Below are positions 55,400 to 64,000 of a stretch of 64,000 nucleotides of DNA, one piece after another. Every line of letters starts with the position of its first letter. Within the stretch, counting starts at the first letter, position 1. The stretch is from Myxococcales bacterium (lineage in GTDB: Bacteria > Myxococcota_A > Polyangia > Fen-1088): assembly GCA_003142855.1 (NCBI GenBank), contig PLNW01000150.1, positions 46,040 to 110,039 on the forward strand, read 5' to 3'. The notes beneath the pieces were generated by a model. That model saw only the letters and a program-made list of their open reading frames with translations, did no database searches and was not told where the DNA came from. Both the position numbers and the translations under genes were made by a program.

Positions 55400-58300
55400 C
55401 TAGCCAACGAAGACCCGCGCATTTCGGAACAACTGAATCCAGGGGCCGTCTTCCTTCCAGTCGTCGGGGTGCCAGGAATGCTGGACCGCCCGGAACATGC
55501 GCTCGGGGTGCGGCATCAGGATGGTGACGCGACCGTCGGGCGTGGTTAGCGCGGTCATGCCGCCGGGTGAGCCGTTGGGGTTGTCCGGGTAGCGATTGGC
55601 GATTGCGCCGTAATGGTTCACGAAGCGCGCGGCCACCAGGCCGGCCCTCTCCAGCCTGGCCAGGTGCGCGTCGGATTCGAACTCGGCGCAGCCCTCGCCG
55701 TGGGCCACCGCGATGGGCAGGTGCGAGCCAGCCATGCCACGCAGGAGCAGCGACGGGCTCTCCTCGATGCGCAGCAGCGCCAGACGGGCTTCGAATTGCT
55801 CGGAGCGGTTGCGCACGAAGCGCGGCCAGTCTTGCGCGCCCGGGATGATCTCCTTCAGGTTGGAAACCGCCTGACATCCGTTGCACACCCCGAGGGTGAA
55901 GGTGTCGGGCCGGGCAAAGAAGCGCTCGAAGACCGCGCGTGCTCGGGCGTGGAACAAGATCGACTTGGCCCAGCCTTCGCCCGCGCCCAGTACGTCGCCG
56001 TAGGAGAAGCCACCGCAAGCCGCGAGTCCGCGGAACGAGTCCAGGTCCAGACGGCCGCTTAGGATGTCGCTCATGTGTACGTCCACGGCTTCGAAGCCCG
56101 CGCGGTGGAAAGCCGCGGCCATTTCGATCTGTCCATTCACGCCTTGCTCGCGCAGGATGGCCACGCGCGGCCGTGCGCCGCGACCGACGAAGGGCGCGGC
56201 CAAGTCTTGATTCGGATCGAAGCTCAGCCGCAGAGAAATACCCGGGTCGTTCTCGTCGCAGCGGGCCTGATGCTCCTCGCGGGCGCAAGTCGGATCGTCA
56301 CGCAGGCTCTGCATGGCAAAGGTGGTCTCGGACCAGACCCGACGCAGATTCGCGCGCGTGTCTTCAAGCAGGAGCTGATCGCCACGACGAAAGACGATGC
56401 GAGAACCAGCAGTCGGGCACCCGATGCTGTGGATGTGCCCGGCCGAACCAGCGAAGGCTGCGCGCACCGCGGCCACGTCCGACTCGCGCACCTGAATCAC
56501 GGCACCCAGTTCCTCAGAGAAGAGCAGGGCCGGGCTTGCGCAGGCCTGTCCCGCTAGATCCACATCCAGTCCACATCCGCCGGCAAAGGCCATTTCCAGC
56601 AAGGTAACCAGAAGGCCGCCGTCGGAGCGGTCGTGATACGCCAGCAGCAGGCCTTTGCTGTTCAGTTGCTGAATGGTGGCGAAAAAGGTTTTCAGGGCCG
56701 CGGGATCATCGAGGTCGGGCGACTCGTCGCCGAGCTGACCATAGACTTGCGCCAGCGCCGAGCCGCCCAGACGGTGGCGACTCATGCCGAGGTCAACCAG
56801 CAGCAACTCGGTTTCGCCCTGGTCCAGGCGCAGCTGCGGGGTCAAGGACCGGCGCACGTCGCTGACCGGGGCAAAAGCGCTCACGATGAGCGACAGGGGC
56901 GCGGTGACCCGCTTCTCCTGGCCGGCGTCCTGCCACACCGTGCTCATTGACATTGAGTCCTTGCCCACCGGGATGGCGATGCCCAGGGTCGGGGCCAGCT
57001 CGGCGCCCACGGCGCGCACGGCTTCGAAGAGGCGCGCGTCCTCGCCCGGATGTCCGGCCGCAGCCATCCAGTTGGCCGACAGTTTCACATCGCCGATGCT
57101 CGCGATGGCCGCGCTGGCGATGTTGGTCAGGGCTTCGCCCACGGCCATGCGCGCGGAGGCGGCTGCATCCAGCAGCGCCAGCGGTGTGCGCTCGCCCATG
57201 GCCATGGCTTCGCCGGTGTAGCCCTCGTAGCTGGTGGCGGTGACCGCCGCGTCCGCCACCGGTACCTGCCAAGGACCCACCATTTGATCGCGGCACACCA
57301 AGCCGGTGACCGTGCGGTCGCCGATGGTGATGAGAAAGGTCTTGTCGGCCACCGCGGGCAGGCGCAATACACGCAGGACCGCCTCGCGCAGGTCAAGATC
57401 GGTGGTGTGAAAGGGCGTTCTGGCTGGGCGCACGCGTTCGGCCCGACGAACCATCTTGGGTGGCTTGCCCAAGAGGAGTGCGAGAGGTATGTCGATGGGC
57501 CGGTTCTCGAAGTGGGAATCAGTCAACACCAGCCGGCCGTCGGCCGTGGCTTGGCCAAGTACAGCGAAGGGGCAGCGCTCGCGGCTGCAAAGCTCGGTGA
57601 AACGGCCGAGGCCTTCGGGCGCGATTGCCAGTACGTAGCGCTCTTGGGCCTCGTTGCACCAGATTTCCTTGGGCGACATGCCGGGCTCGTCGTTGGGGAT
57701 CTTGCGCAGCTCGAACAGGGCGCCGCGGCCGCTGTCGTTCACCAGCTCGGGCAGGGCGTTGGACAGACCACCCGCGCCCACGTCGTGGATCGAGTAGATG
57801 GGATTGGCTTCGCCCAACGCCCAACAGCGATCGATGACCTCCTGACAGCGGCGCTGCATCTCGGGGTTGTCACGCTGGACCGACGCGAAGTCGAGATCCT
57901 CCTCGGACGCACCCGAGGCCATGGATGAGGCCGCGCCACCGCCCAGGCCAATGAGCATGGCCGGCCCGCCCAAGACGACGAGAGCCGCGCCTGCCGGCAC
58001 CTCGGCCTTGTGAACGTCCGGCAAGCGGATGTTGCCGAACCCGCCCGCGATCATGATGGGCTTGTGGTAGCCGCGCACCTCGGGACCGGCAGGACCGGGC
58101 ACTTCCATCTCAAAGGTGCGGAAATAGCCCGCCAGGTTGGGGCGGCCGAATTCGTTGTTGAAGGCTGCGCCTCCGATGGGCCCCTCCAGCATGATGTCGA
58201 GCGCGGAGGCGATGCGGCTCGGTTTGCCGAAGTCCTTCTCCCAGGGTTGCACGGCCCCGGGCAGGCGCAGGTTCGAGACGGTGAAGCCGGTGAGCCCAGC

Positions 58301-59281
58301 CTTGGGCTTGGACCCGCGGCCCACGGCGCCTTCGTCGCGAATCTCGCCGCCCGATCCGGTGGACGCCCCGGGGTGAGGCGAGATCGCGGTCGGGTGGTTG
58401 TGCGTCTCGACCTTCATCAGAATGCCGACCGGCTCGCGATGGAAGGCGTAGATGTTGGTTTCCGGCGCAGGGAAGAAGCGCTTCGCCTCGGGACCCTCCA
58501 TGACGGCGGCATTGTCTTTGTACGCGGACAGCACGCCCCGCGGGCTGGCCTCGCTGCTGCGCCGGATCATCTGGAAGAGCGACTGGGGCTGCTTTTCGCC
58601 GTCGAGGATGAGGTCGGCGTTGAAGATCTTGTGACGGCAGTGCTCGCTGTTGGCCTGGGCGAACATCATCAGCTCGACATCCGTCGGGTTGCGGCCCAAG
58701 GCCCGGAAACTTTCCGCCAGGTAGTCGATCTCGTCGGGAGCCAACGCCAAGCCCAGCGTCGCATTGGCGGTTTCGATGGCAGCGCGGCCTTTGCCCAGCA
58801 GGTCGATGGTCTCTAGCGGCTTGGGCTGGGAGTGGGCGAACAGCCGCTCAGCCTCGGCCTCGCTCGCCAACACGGCCTCGGTCATGCGATCGTGCAGGGC
58901 CGCCCGCAGCGCGGCCTCGTCGCGCACCGGCCCGGCCACGGTGTACCAGATGCCGCGTTCGATGCGGCGCACACGCTCCAGGCCGCAGTTGTGGGCCACA
59001 TCAGTCGCTTTGGACGACCAGGGCGAGATAGTGCCGATGCGTGGGACGACCAGTAGACGTCGGCCGGCAAGATCGCTGCGTTGTGTGCGCGGGCCGTAGC
59101 GAAGCATGCGCGCCAGCACGAGCTGGTCAGCCTCGGGCAGGGGCGAAGTCAGCTCGACGAAATGGACGAACTCGGCAGCAAGCGCCGTCACCTGCGGGTT
59201 GGCTGCCTGAATCCGGTCCAGCCGCTTGGCCAGTCGGGCAGGGGTAAAAGCAGAGGCACCGGGGAACGAGATGATGGGCAT
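55400..59281 (-). CDS. purL: Phosphoribosylformylglycinamidine synthase (single-chain PurL)
   Basis: The 1293-residue enzyme is the large form (FGAR amidotransferase) with an N-terminal domain, two AIR synthase-like halves (e.g. [64 protein letters not shown]) and a C-terminal class I glutaminase with the nucleophile in [16 protein letters not shown]. It makes FGAM from FGAR, glutamine and ATP in purine synthesis. Length is near E. coli PurL (1295). A small exported protein gene follows in the same direction. Confidence 0.97.
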   Translation of the reverse strand: MPIISFPGASAFTPARLAKRLDRIQAANPQVTALAAEFVHFVELTSPLPEADQLVLARMLRYGPRTQRSDLAGRRLLVVPRIGTISPWSSKATDVAHNCGLERVRRIERGIWYTVAGPVRDEAALRAALHDRMTEAVLASEAEAERLFAHSQPKPLETIDLLGKGRAAIETANATLGLALAPDEIDYLAESFRALGRNPTDVELMMFAQANSEHCRHKIFNADLILDGEKQPQSLFQMIRRSSEASPRGVLSAYKDNAAVMEGPEAKRFFPAPETNIYAFHREPVGILMKVETHNHPTAISPHPGASTGSGGEIRDEGAVGRGSKPKAGLTGFTVSNLRLPGAVQPWEKDFGKPSRIASALDIMLEGPIGGAAFNNEFGRPNLAGYFRTFEMEVPGPAGPEVRGYHKPIMIAGGFGNIRLPDVHKAEVPAGAALVVLGGPAMLIGLGGGAASSMASGASEEDLDFASVQRDNPEMQRRCQEVIDRCWALGEANPIYSIHDVGAGGLSNALPELVNDSGRGALFELRKIPNDEPGMSPKEIWCNEAQERYVLAIAPEGLGRFTELCSRERCPFAVLGQATADGRLVLTDSHFENRPIDIPLALLLGKPPKMVRRAERVRPARTPFHTTDLDLREAVLRVLRLPAVADKTFLITIGDRTVTGLVCRDQMVGPWQVPVADAAVTATSYEGYTGEAMAMGERTPLALLDAAASARMAVGEALTNIASAAIASIGDVKLSANWMAAAGHPGEDARLFEAVRAVGAELAPTLGIAIPVGKDSMSMSTVWQDAGQEKRVTAPLSLIVSAFAPVSDVRRSLTPQLRLDQGETELLLVDLGMSRHRLGGSALAQVYGQLGDESPDLDDPAALKTFFATIQQLNSKGLLLAYHDRSDGGLLVTLLEMAFAGGCGLDVDLAGQACASPALLFSEELGAVIQVRESDVAAVRAAFAGSAGHIHSIGCPTAGSRIVFRRGDQLLLEDTRANLRRVWSETTFAMQSLRDDPTCAREEHQARCDENDPGISLRLSFDPNQDLAAPFVGRGARPRVAILREQGVNGQIEMAAAFHRAGFEAVDVHMSDILSGRLDLDSFRGLAACGGFSYGDVLGAGEGWAKSILFHARARAVFERFFARPDTFTLGVCNGCQAVSNLKEIIPGAQDWPRFVRNRSEQFEARLALLRIEESPSLLLRGMAGSHLPIAVAHGEGCAEFESDAHLARLERAGLVAARFVNHYGAIANRYPDNPNGSPGGMTALTTPDGRVTILMPHPERMFRAVQHSWHPDDWKEDGPWIQLFRNARVFVG

Positions 59282-59333
59282 CGTGAACCGGGTGCAGACT
59301 GGCGCGCCTAGCGCGCGTTTGCAATGCCCGCGA

Positions 59334-60326
59334 TTACTTAACCCACTTCAGCTTGGGCGAGATCATCACCTGGTCCTTGGGCAGCTTGTCGAGGGCGGCC
59401 TTGTAGCTCTTGGCCTTGAACTTTTCCTGCTCCTTCTCGGCCGCCTCGCTGGACTTCTTGCCCATGCCGATGACCTGGAAGGTGAAGGCGGCGTGGGACG
59501 CGATCTGTTCCTGCAGGCGCGCCAGGATGTTGTCGAATTGCTCCCGGGTCACGCGGATCTTGACGGCCGGCTCGTCTTTGTAGATGCCGTTGAAGGTCAG
59601 TTCTTTCAGCCCGTCAACCTTGCTGAACATGCTGGTCATGAACTCGGCCCAGGTGCCCATCGCTGAGTTCAGCTTCAGCTCAGCCACGTATTCGTCCTTG
59701 CCCATCTCCAGGAACGGATAGGTGAGCTCAATGGCCGCGCGGGCCTGATCGAGTGTGTAGCTGGTCTTGTGGGTGAACTTCTCGTCGTAGCGAGCGACCT
59801 TCTTCTTCACAGCGATGTGGCAGGTGTCATTGAGATCCTCTTGCAACTCTTGCTCGCCGCGGGTGCTCCAGATGTAGGCTCGCTCGGCCTGCTCGGGGAA
59901 GTCGTACTTGACCCGGTTTTCACAGCGCGGCGCCTGGTCACTCTGCAGGCGGATGACTTTGGCGATGACGTTCGCCTCGCCGCCGTCCTTGGCAGCACTT
60001 TCGTTAGCGTACAGCCAGGCTTCGACGTGAATGGGCTCCAGCGGCGAGCGCTTCATGGCGTAGGCGTAGAGCACCTTGAGCGGGCCATAAATCTGGTCGC
60101 GCTTGGCAGGCTGGGTGAGCGCCGCGCGCATCACGACCTTGAGGCCGTCGCCCGGGCCGGACACATCATCAGCCACGACCGTGAACTTCGCGACACCTGC
60201 GGGGATGTCCGGCTGATCACAGCAGGGCTTGGGCCCGGCTGCCTTCTGCTCGCAGCCGGGGAATAGAAGCATTGCGCCAAAAATGGCCGCAGAGAATGCA
60301 GACTTGCCGTACATCCCTGATTTCAT
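59334..60326 (-). CDS. Lipoprotein, unknown function (330 residues)
   Basis: Has a lipoprotein signal (LLFPGC) and a mature part with mixed alpha/beta character, including a Cys pair near the start (CCDQPD) and further Cys (CENRV, TCHIAV), e.g. [47 protein letters not shown]. Not recognised. ATG 60326 follows GGAGGTCCCCATC; a longer reading into repeat copy D upstream is not used. It is divergent from the TPR gene. Confidence 0.8.
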   Translation of the reverse strand: MKSGMYGKSAFSAAIFGAMLLFPGCEQKAAGPKPCCDQPDIPAGVAKFTVVADDVSGPGDGLKVVMRAALTQPAKRDQIYGPLKVLYAYAMKRSPLEPIHVEAWLYANESAAKDGGEANVIAKVIRLQSDQAPRCENRVKYDFPEQAERAYIWSTRGEQELQEDLNDTCHIAVKKKVARYDEKFTHKTSYTLDQARAAIELTYPFLEMGKDEYVAELKLNSAMGTWAEFMTSMFSKVDGLKELTFNGIYKDEPAVKIRVTREQFDNILARLQEQIASHAAFTFQVIGMGKKSSEAAEKEQEKFKAKSYKAALDKLPKDQVMISPKLKWVK

Positions 60327-60412
60327 GATGGGGACCTCCGATGTGGGGAGAAGCAGGGGGCAGCATACACAGAGAGGCGGGCAGGGGGAACCGGGAAAGG
60401 TCGGGGGCCGAG

Positions 60413-60439
60413 GGCCGGTGGCCGGTGGCCGGTGGCCGA
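60413..60439 (+). repeat. Heptanucleotide tandem repeat (GGCCGGT)n
   Basis: About 3.7 copies of GGCCGGT in the divergent 60327-60649 gap, next to repeat copy D. Apart from these repeats I see nothing in this gap. Confidence 0.85.
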
Positions 60440-60445
60440 ATCCGG

Positions 60446-60521
60446 TTCCCCCTTCGGGGGCTTCGGGACGCCCACCCACCCATCCCGCCCCGCGCGCTGC
60501 GCGCGAGCCCTCGTCGGCCCC
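60446..60521 (+). repeat. GC-rich dispersed repeat, copy D
   Basis: Carries CCCTTCGGGGGCTTCGGGACG in part, then a variant lacking GACAG, CCCACC repeats and CGCGCGCTGCGCGCG. It lies in the divergent gap between the 330-residue lipoprotein and the TPR gene. Confidence 0.8.
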
Positions 60522-60649
60522 GGCCTTCCCGCTTGCGGCAAAACGTTTCGTACCCTCGCGGGATTCCGATTTTGGACGGGCCGAAAGAGGTATAGTCAGG
60601 GCCCGCCCAACCAGAGGCTCATTCCGGGCGCGGGACTTGGATCGCAACC

Positions 60650-63600
60650 ATGAACAACGACCTATTGACCGCACTTGCGACGCTCAGATCGGATCCAGAA
60701 GACGGCCAGGCGCTGGCGCTGCTCGCCGGACTGCAACCCGGCGATGTGTCGGCATCCGAACGCGATTCCGTTCAGGTGGCCCTGGCTGCCGAACGGGCTT
60801 GGCATACCGACCGCGAGAACGTGGAGCCTTGCCTGCGCCTGCTCGACCTGGAGCTGGCCTGGGGGCAAGACCCGATTCGTCGCGCGACCCTGTTCGTGGA
60901 GAAGGCGCGTCTGCTCCACCGTGAGATGTGCCAGTGGGAATCGGCGCACGCGTGCGTGAACGAAGCGTTGGAGATCGCGCGCAACCACCCGGCGGCCGTC
61001 GAGTTCAGGCGGGTGCTCGAGGAGGAAGAGGCCGGCTGGCAGGAGCGGGCCGATGCGTTGGTGCGGCAGGTGGACGAGGCGGGCGATAGCCCCACCGGGG
61101 CCCCTTTGCTGGCTGCCGCCGGCGAATTGTATCTACGCTACCGTCCGCTGACCAACGAAGGCGAATCTCTCTTGCGTCGCAGCCTCGCGTTGGATGCTCA
61201 CCACCACCGCGCTGACGTGTTGCTGGAACGACTGCTGCGTGGGGCCGGCCGCAGGGACGAGTTGGCCGAGCACCTTCAGCGGCGCATCGCAGCCGCGGGC
61301 AATCCCCAGGAGATGGCCGCGGCTCGAGCGGCGGCAGGACGTCTGGCTGAGCAGATGAACCGCACCGACCAGGCCCTCGAACACTACCGCGAGGCACTGG
61401 CCGCTTCTCCTGGACACGAGCGCGCGCTGCACGGCGTGGCCCGCATCCTGAGTGCACGCGAGAACTGGGCCGAGCTGGTGGCTGCTTACGAGACGGCGTT
61501 GCGCATGGGCAAGCGCGGTGTGGCCGAAGGCCCCATCCTGATCGCTCTGGGCGAGCTCTACTGGAAGCGCATGAACCAGGTCGCCCAGGCCGAGGTGTGC
61601 TTCCGTCGCGCTCGCAAGACCATGCCTGCGATGGCCCCGGTGCTCGATTTCTATCGTGAGTACCACCTGCAGCGCGATGAGATCCCCCAGTTGTTCGCTC
61701 TGCTGGGCCAGGTCCAGAAGGCCGAATCCGACCCCGAAGCCCGCGTGCGCTACGGCATCGAGATGGCCGAGCTGGCCGAGCGCCGGCCCCAGCTGCTGGA
61801 AAAGGCGGTGGATGCCTGGAAGGCCCTGCGACGCCTGAAGCCGGGGTTGCCGGAGGCGGTCAGTGCCCTGCGACGCCTGTACACCAAGACCGAGAAGTGG
61901 AACGCGCTGCTCGAGTTGCTCAAGGAGCGCTGCGAATCGCTGCCGTCCGAAGCGCTGGACGAGAAGGTCGCGCTCTACTTGGAGATGATCCCTATCTACC
62001 GCGATCACCTCAAGCTTGACGTGATGGTGGTTAACACCTACGCGGCTATTCTCGCTCTGCGCCCCGAGCATGGCGAGGCGCTCTCCGCGCTGGCCGAGCG
62101 CTACCAGGCGCAGGGGCGTTGGGGCGACCTGGCCAATATTCTGGCGCGCCAGGCGCAGACCAGTTCACAGCCTGCGGAGAAGGTGGCGCTGTACCATCGC
62201 GTGGCGCAGTTGTGGATGGAGAAGTTCAACAACCACCACAACGCCGTGGCGGCGCTCGAGAAAGTGCTCGAGCTGGCGCCCAGCGACGCGAAAGCGCGGG
62301 CCACCTTGCGCGAGATTTACGTGCGCGCACGTTCCTGGCGTGCGCTGCTGGATTTCATGCGCCGCGAGCTGCCCCTCTTGGACGCGAGTGCCCGGCGGGT
62401 CCGGCTGGCCGAGATGGCAACCTTGGCGTCTGAGCGCCTGGCCGATTTGCGCCAGGGCATCGGCTTGTGGAACGAGGTGCTGCAGCTCGCCCCGCAGGAT
62501 CGCGACGCGGTCGTGGCGCTGTCAGTGCTCTACGAACGCGAGAAGCGCTGGCCCGCCTTGGCGGAGATTCTCGGGCGTCTGGCCGAGTCTGCCGGCGGGG
62601 AGACGACTCCCGAAGGGTGCGCCCTCTTGGAGAAGCGCGGCCTCATTTTGTTCGAGAAACTGGCTGCACCCGCGGCCGCGGTCGAGGGACTGGCACGCGT
62701 GCGGCGCAGCCAAAGCGAGAACCCGCGCGTTTTGCGTGCCCTGCGCGATGCCTACACCCAGCTGGGTGACTTCGATTCTCTGGAGGAGCTCTATTCGGGG
62801 CGGGGCGCGTGGGAGGAGCTGTGCGAGGTGCTCTCGCAGGTGGCGGAACGCACCACCGACATGGCCCTGCGCGCGCGCCTGTTGGGGCGCGTGGCCGACG
62901 TAGCCCGAGACAAGCTCAACCAGCCCGAGCGCGTGCTCAAGGCCTACGAAGGCATTCTGGCCACCGATCCCGATAACCGCGTGGTGGCGCGGGCTGCGGT
63001 GGATCTGTACCAGGCGACCGAGCGTTGGGGCCGCCTGGTGGCGACCTACGAGATCTTGCTCGGCGCCGAGTCAGCCCCGGCGCTGTCCGTGGGCGAGAGC
63101 CTGGCCATCCTTGAGCGGGCGCGCTTCATCTGCGAGACCAAGCTGGAAGCCAAGTCCCTGGCTTTCAAGTGGTGTGCCCGGGCCTACCGCCTGGCCCCTA
63201 CCGATCCCGACGTACGCGCCGATCTGGAACGCATGGGCGAAGCAGCCGAAGAGTGGGAGGCGCTGCTCGGCCTGCTGGCGGCCCGGCTGGACCGCGAGGG
63301 CGCGGAGGGGCCGAGTCCGGAGGAGCAGATTTCGCTCTTGCGCCGGTGCCTGTTCATTGCCGGCGAGCGTGTGGATCGTCCCGAGGATCTCAAGCGATTC
63401 GCCGAGCGCATCCTGGCCTTGGTGCCTGGCGACGACGAGGCCGAGAATGCCCTGCTCAAGCTCTACACCAAGAGCGAGCGCTGGGCCGATCTGATCGCCT
63501 TGCAGCACATGCGCCAGGCGCGCATGCAGGATCCGGCCCTGCGCGCCGAGCTCCTGTTGCGTATCGCGCACATGCAGGAGGATCGTCTTGGTGACCGGAG

Positions 63601-64000
63601 CGCGGCTGCGGCCACGCTGCGCGAGGCGTGCGAAGTCGAGCCGCTCAACATGCGCCTTCTGCGCGAGCTGGCGCGGATTCTGGAAGCGGTGGGCGACCTG
63701 CGGGGTCTGGTCGAGGCTCTCTCGCGTCAGGTTGGCTTGTGCGTCGACACTGAGCGGGCTCCGGTTCTCTTGCGCATGGCGCGACTGCTGGAGACTTCTT
63801 TGGCCCAGCCGGCCTCTGCCACCGACGCGTACCTGCAGGTTATGGAGGTTGACTCCATCTCAGCCGAGGCGGTCGAGGGCTTGGAGCGGCTGTTCGCCGC
63901 AGGTGGGGTTCGGCAAGAAGATATTGCCAAGGTGGCGGGACGGCTGCTGCCCTACTACGAACTGACCGAGCGCTTCGACAAATGGGCGGGCATGCTGGAA
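60650..64000 (+). CDS. Giant TPR-repeat protein (3' end outside the window)
   Basis: From ATG 60650 the frame stays open for 1117 codons to the window end, so the gene is incomplete. No signal peptide is seen (MNNDLLTALATLRSDPEDGQALALLAGLQ), so it is probably cytoplasmic. The product is all-helical with many TPR-like repeats (for example EKARLLHREMCQWESAHACVNEALEIARNHP) and long stretches of Leu/Ala/Arg/Glu. Such large TPR proteins are common in myxobacteria and serve as scaffolds. The weak Shine-Dalgarno makes the start tentative. It is divergent from the lipoprotein at 60326. Confidence 0.85.
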   Translation, partial: MNNDLLTALATLRSDPEDGQALALLAGLQPGDVSASERDSVQVALAAERAWHTDRENVEPCLRLLDLELAWGQDPIRRATLFVEKARLLHREMCQWESAHACVNEALEIARNHPAAVEFRRVLEEEEAGWQERADALVRQVDEAGDSPTGAPLLAAAGELYLRYRPLTNEGESLLRRSLALDAHHHRADVLLERLLRGAGRRDELAEHLQRRIAAAGNPQEMAAARAAAGRLAEQMNRTDQALEHYREALAASPGHERALHGVARILSARENWAELVAAYETALRMGKRGVAEGPILIALGELYWKRMNQVAQAEVCFRRARKTMPAMAPVLDFYREYHLQRDEIPQLFALLGQVQKAESDPEARVRYGIEMAELAERRPQLLEKAVDAWKALRRLKPGLPEAVSALRRLYTKTEKWNALLELLKERCESLPSEALDEKVALYLEMIPIYRDHLKLDVMVVNTYAAILALRPEHGEALSALAERYQAQGRWGDLANILARQAQTSSQPAEKVALYHRVAQLWMEKFNNHHNAVAALEKVLELAPSDAKARATLREIYVRARSWRALLDFMRRELPLLDASARRVRLAEMATLASERLADLRQGIGLWNEVLQLAPQDRDAVVALSVLYEREKRWPALAEILGRLAESAGGETTPEGCALLEKRGLILFEKLAAPAAAVEGLARVRRSQSENPRVLRALRDAYTQLGDFDSLEELYSGRGAWEELCEVLSQVAERTTDMALRARLLGRVADVARDKLNQPERVLKAYEGILATDPDNRVVARAAVDLYQATERWGRLVATYEILLGAESAPALSVGESLAILERARFICETKLEAKSLAFKWCARAYRLAPTDPDVRADLERMGEAAEEWEALLGLLAARLDREGAEGPSPEEQISLLRRCLFIAGERVDRPEDLKRFAERILALVPGDDEAENALLKLYTKSERWADLIALQHMRQARMQDPALRAELLLRIAHMQEDRLGDRSAAAATLREACEVEPLNMRLLRELARILEAVGDLRGLVEALSRQVGLCVDTERAPVLLRMARLLETSLAQPASATDAYLQVMEVDSISAEAVEGLERLFAAGGVRQEDIAKVAGRLLPYYELTERFDKWAGMLE

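Noticed and set aside
60326-60674. N-terminal extension of the 330-residue lipoprotein
   Set aside because: It would translate repeat copy D and bury the signal peptide; ATG 60326 has a strong GGAGG.

Overview
High-GC (roughly 65%) bacterial chromosome. I infer a member of the Myxococcota, probably an uncultured lineage: the window holds many cysteine-rich lipoproteins with Gly/Thr or Asp-Ala-Gly linkers, Hanks-type kinases with the HRDVSPxN catalytic loop typical of myxobacteria, a GltJ/AgmX-like gliding-motility protein, large TPR proteins, and the order lysS-lolC/E-lolD-bamA-skp-fabZ. No rRNA, CRISPR array, intact transposon or prophage was seen, and no convincing intrinsic terminator.

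Layout. 0.3-9.4 kb is an accessory, surface-protein region: a zinc-knuckle/winged-helix protein, a serpin and its partner lipoprotein with duplicated leaders, Cys-rich lipoproteins, ihfB, a TsaC/YciO protein, and an FG-GAP lipoprotein behind an almost textbook sigma-54 promoter. It ends in a truncated lipoprotein next to an IS91-type transposase remnant. 9.8-15.5 kb (minus strand) is glyA, a small exported protein and a giant protein built from more than 50 'PLFW' repeats. 15.6-22.7 kb holds a lipoprotein, a Ser/Thr kinase, a GltJ-like protein and a radical SAM fusion. 22.7-28.0 kb has a PKD lipoprotein, tRNA-His, a coiled-coil protein plus OmpA lipoprotein pair, a HAD phosphatase and a CDF metal transporter. 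28.2-33.4 kb holds mgtA, a TPR pseudokinase and a gamma-carbonic anhydrase-like protein. 33.4-42.5 kb is a housekeeping and envelope-biogenesis block: prfB (with programmed frameshift), lysS, lolC/E, lolD, bamA, skp and fabZ. 42.5-55.3 kb returns to secreted and surface proteins (PPC-type, STAND/TPR ATPase, disintegrin-like plus fibronectin lipoprotein, DsbD-like reductase, an outer-membrane barrel). 55.4-64 kb has purL, a lipoprotein and a TPR giant that runs off the end.

Repeats. A ~70-bp GC-rich repeat occurs four times; one copy lies in frame inside a protein and one in the presumed 5' end of bamA. A ~45-bp palindromic element occurs three times, each upstream of a minus-strand gene. There are three separate inverted-repeat elements (16.1, 38.6 and 53.1 kb), the last with perfect 23-bp ends.

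All assignments come from reading the sequence and from family knowledge; no database search was run.
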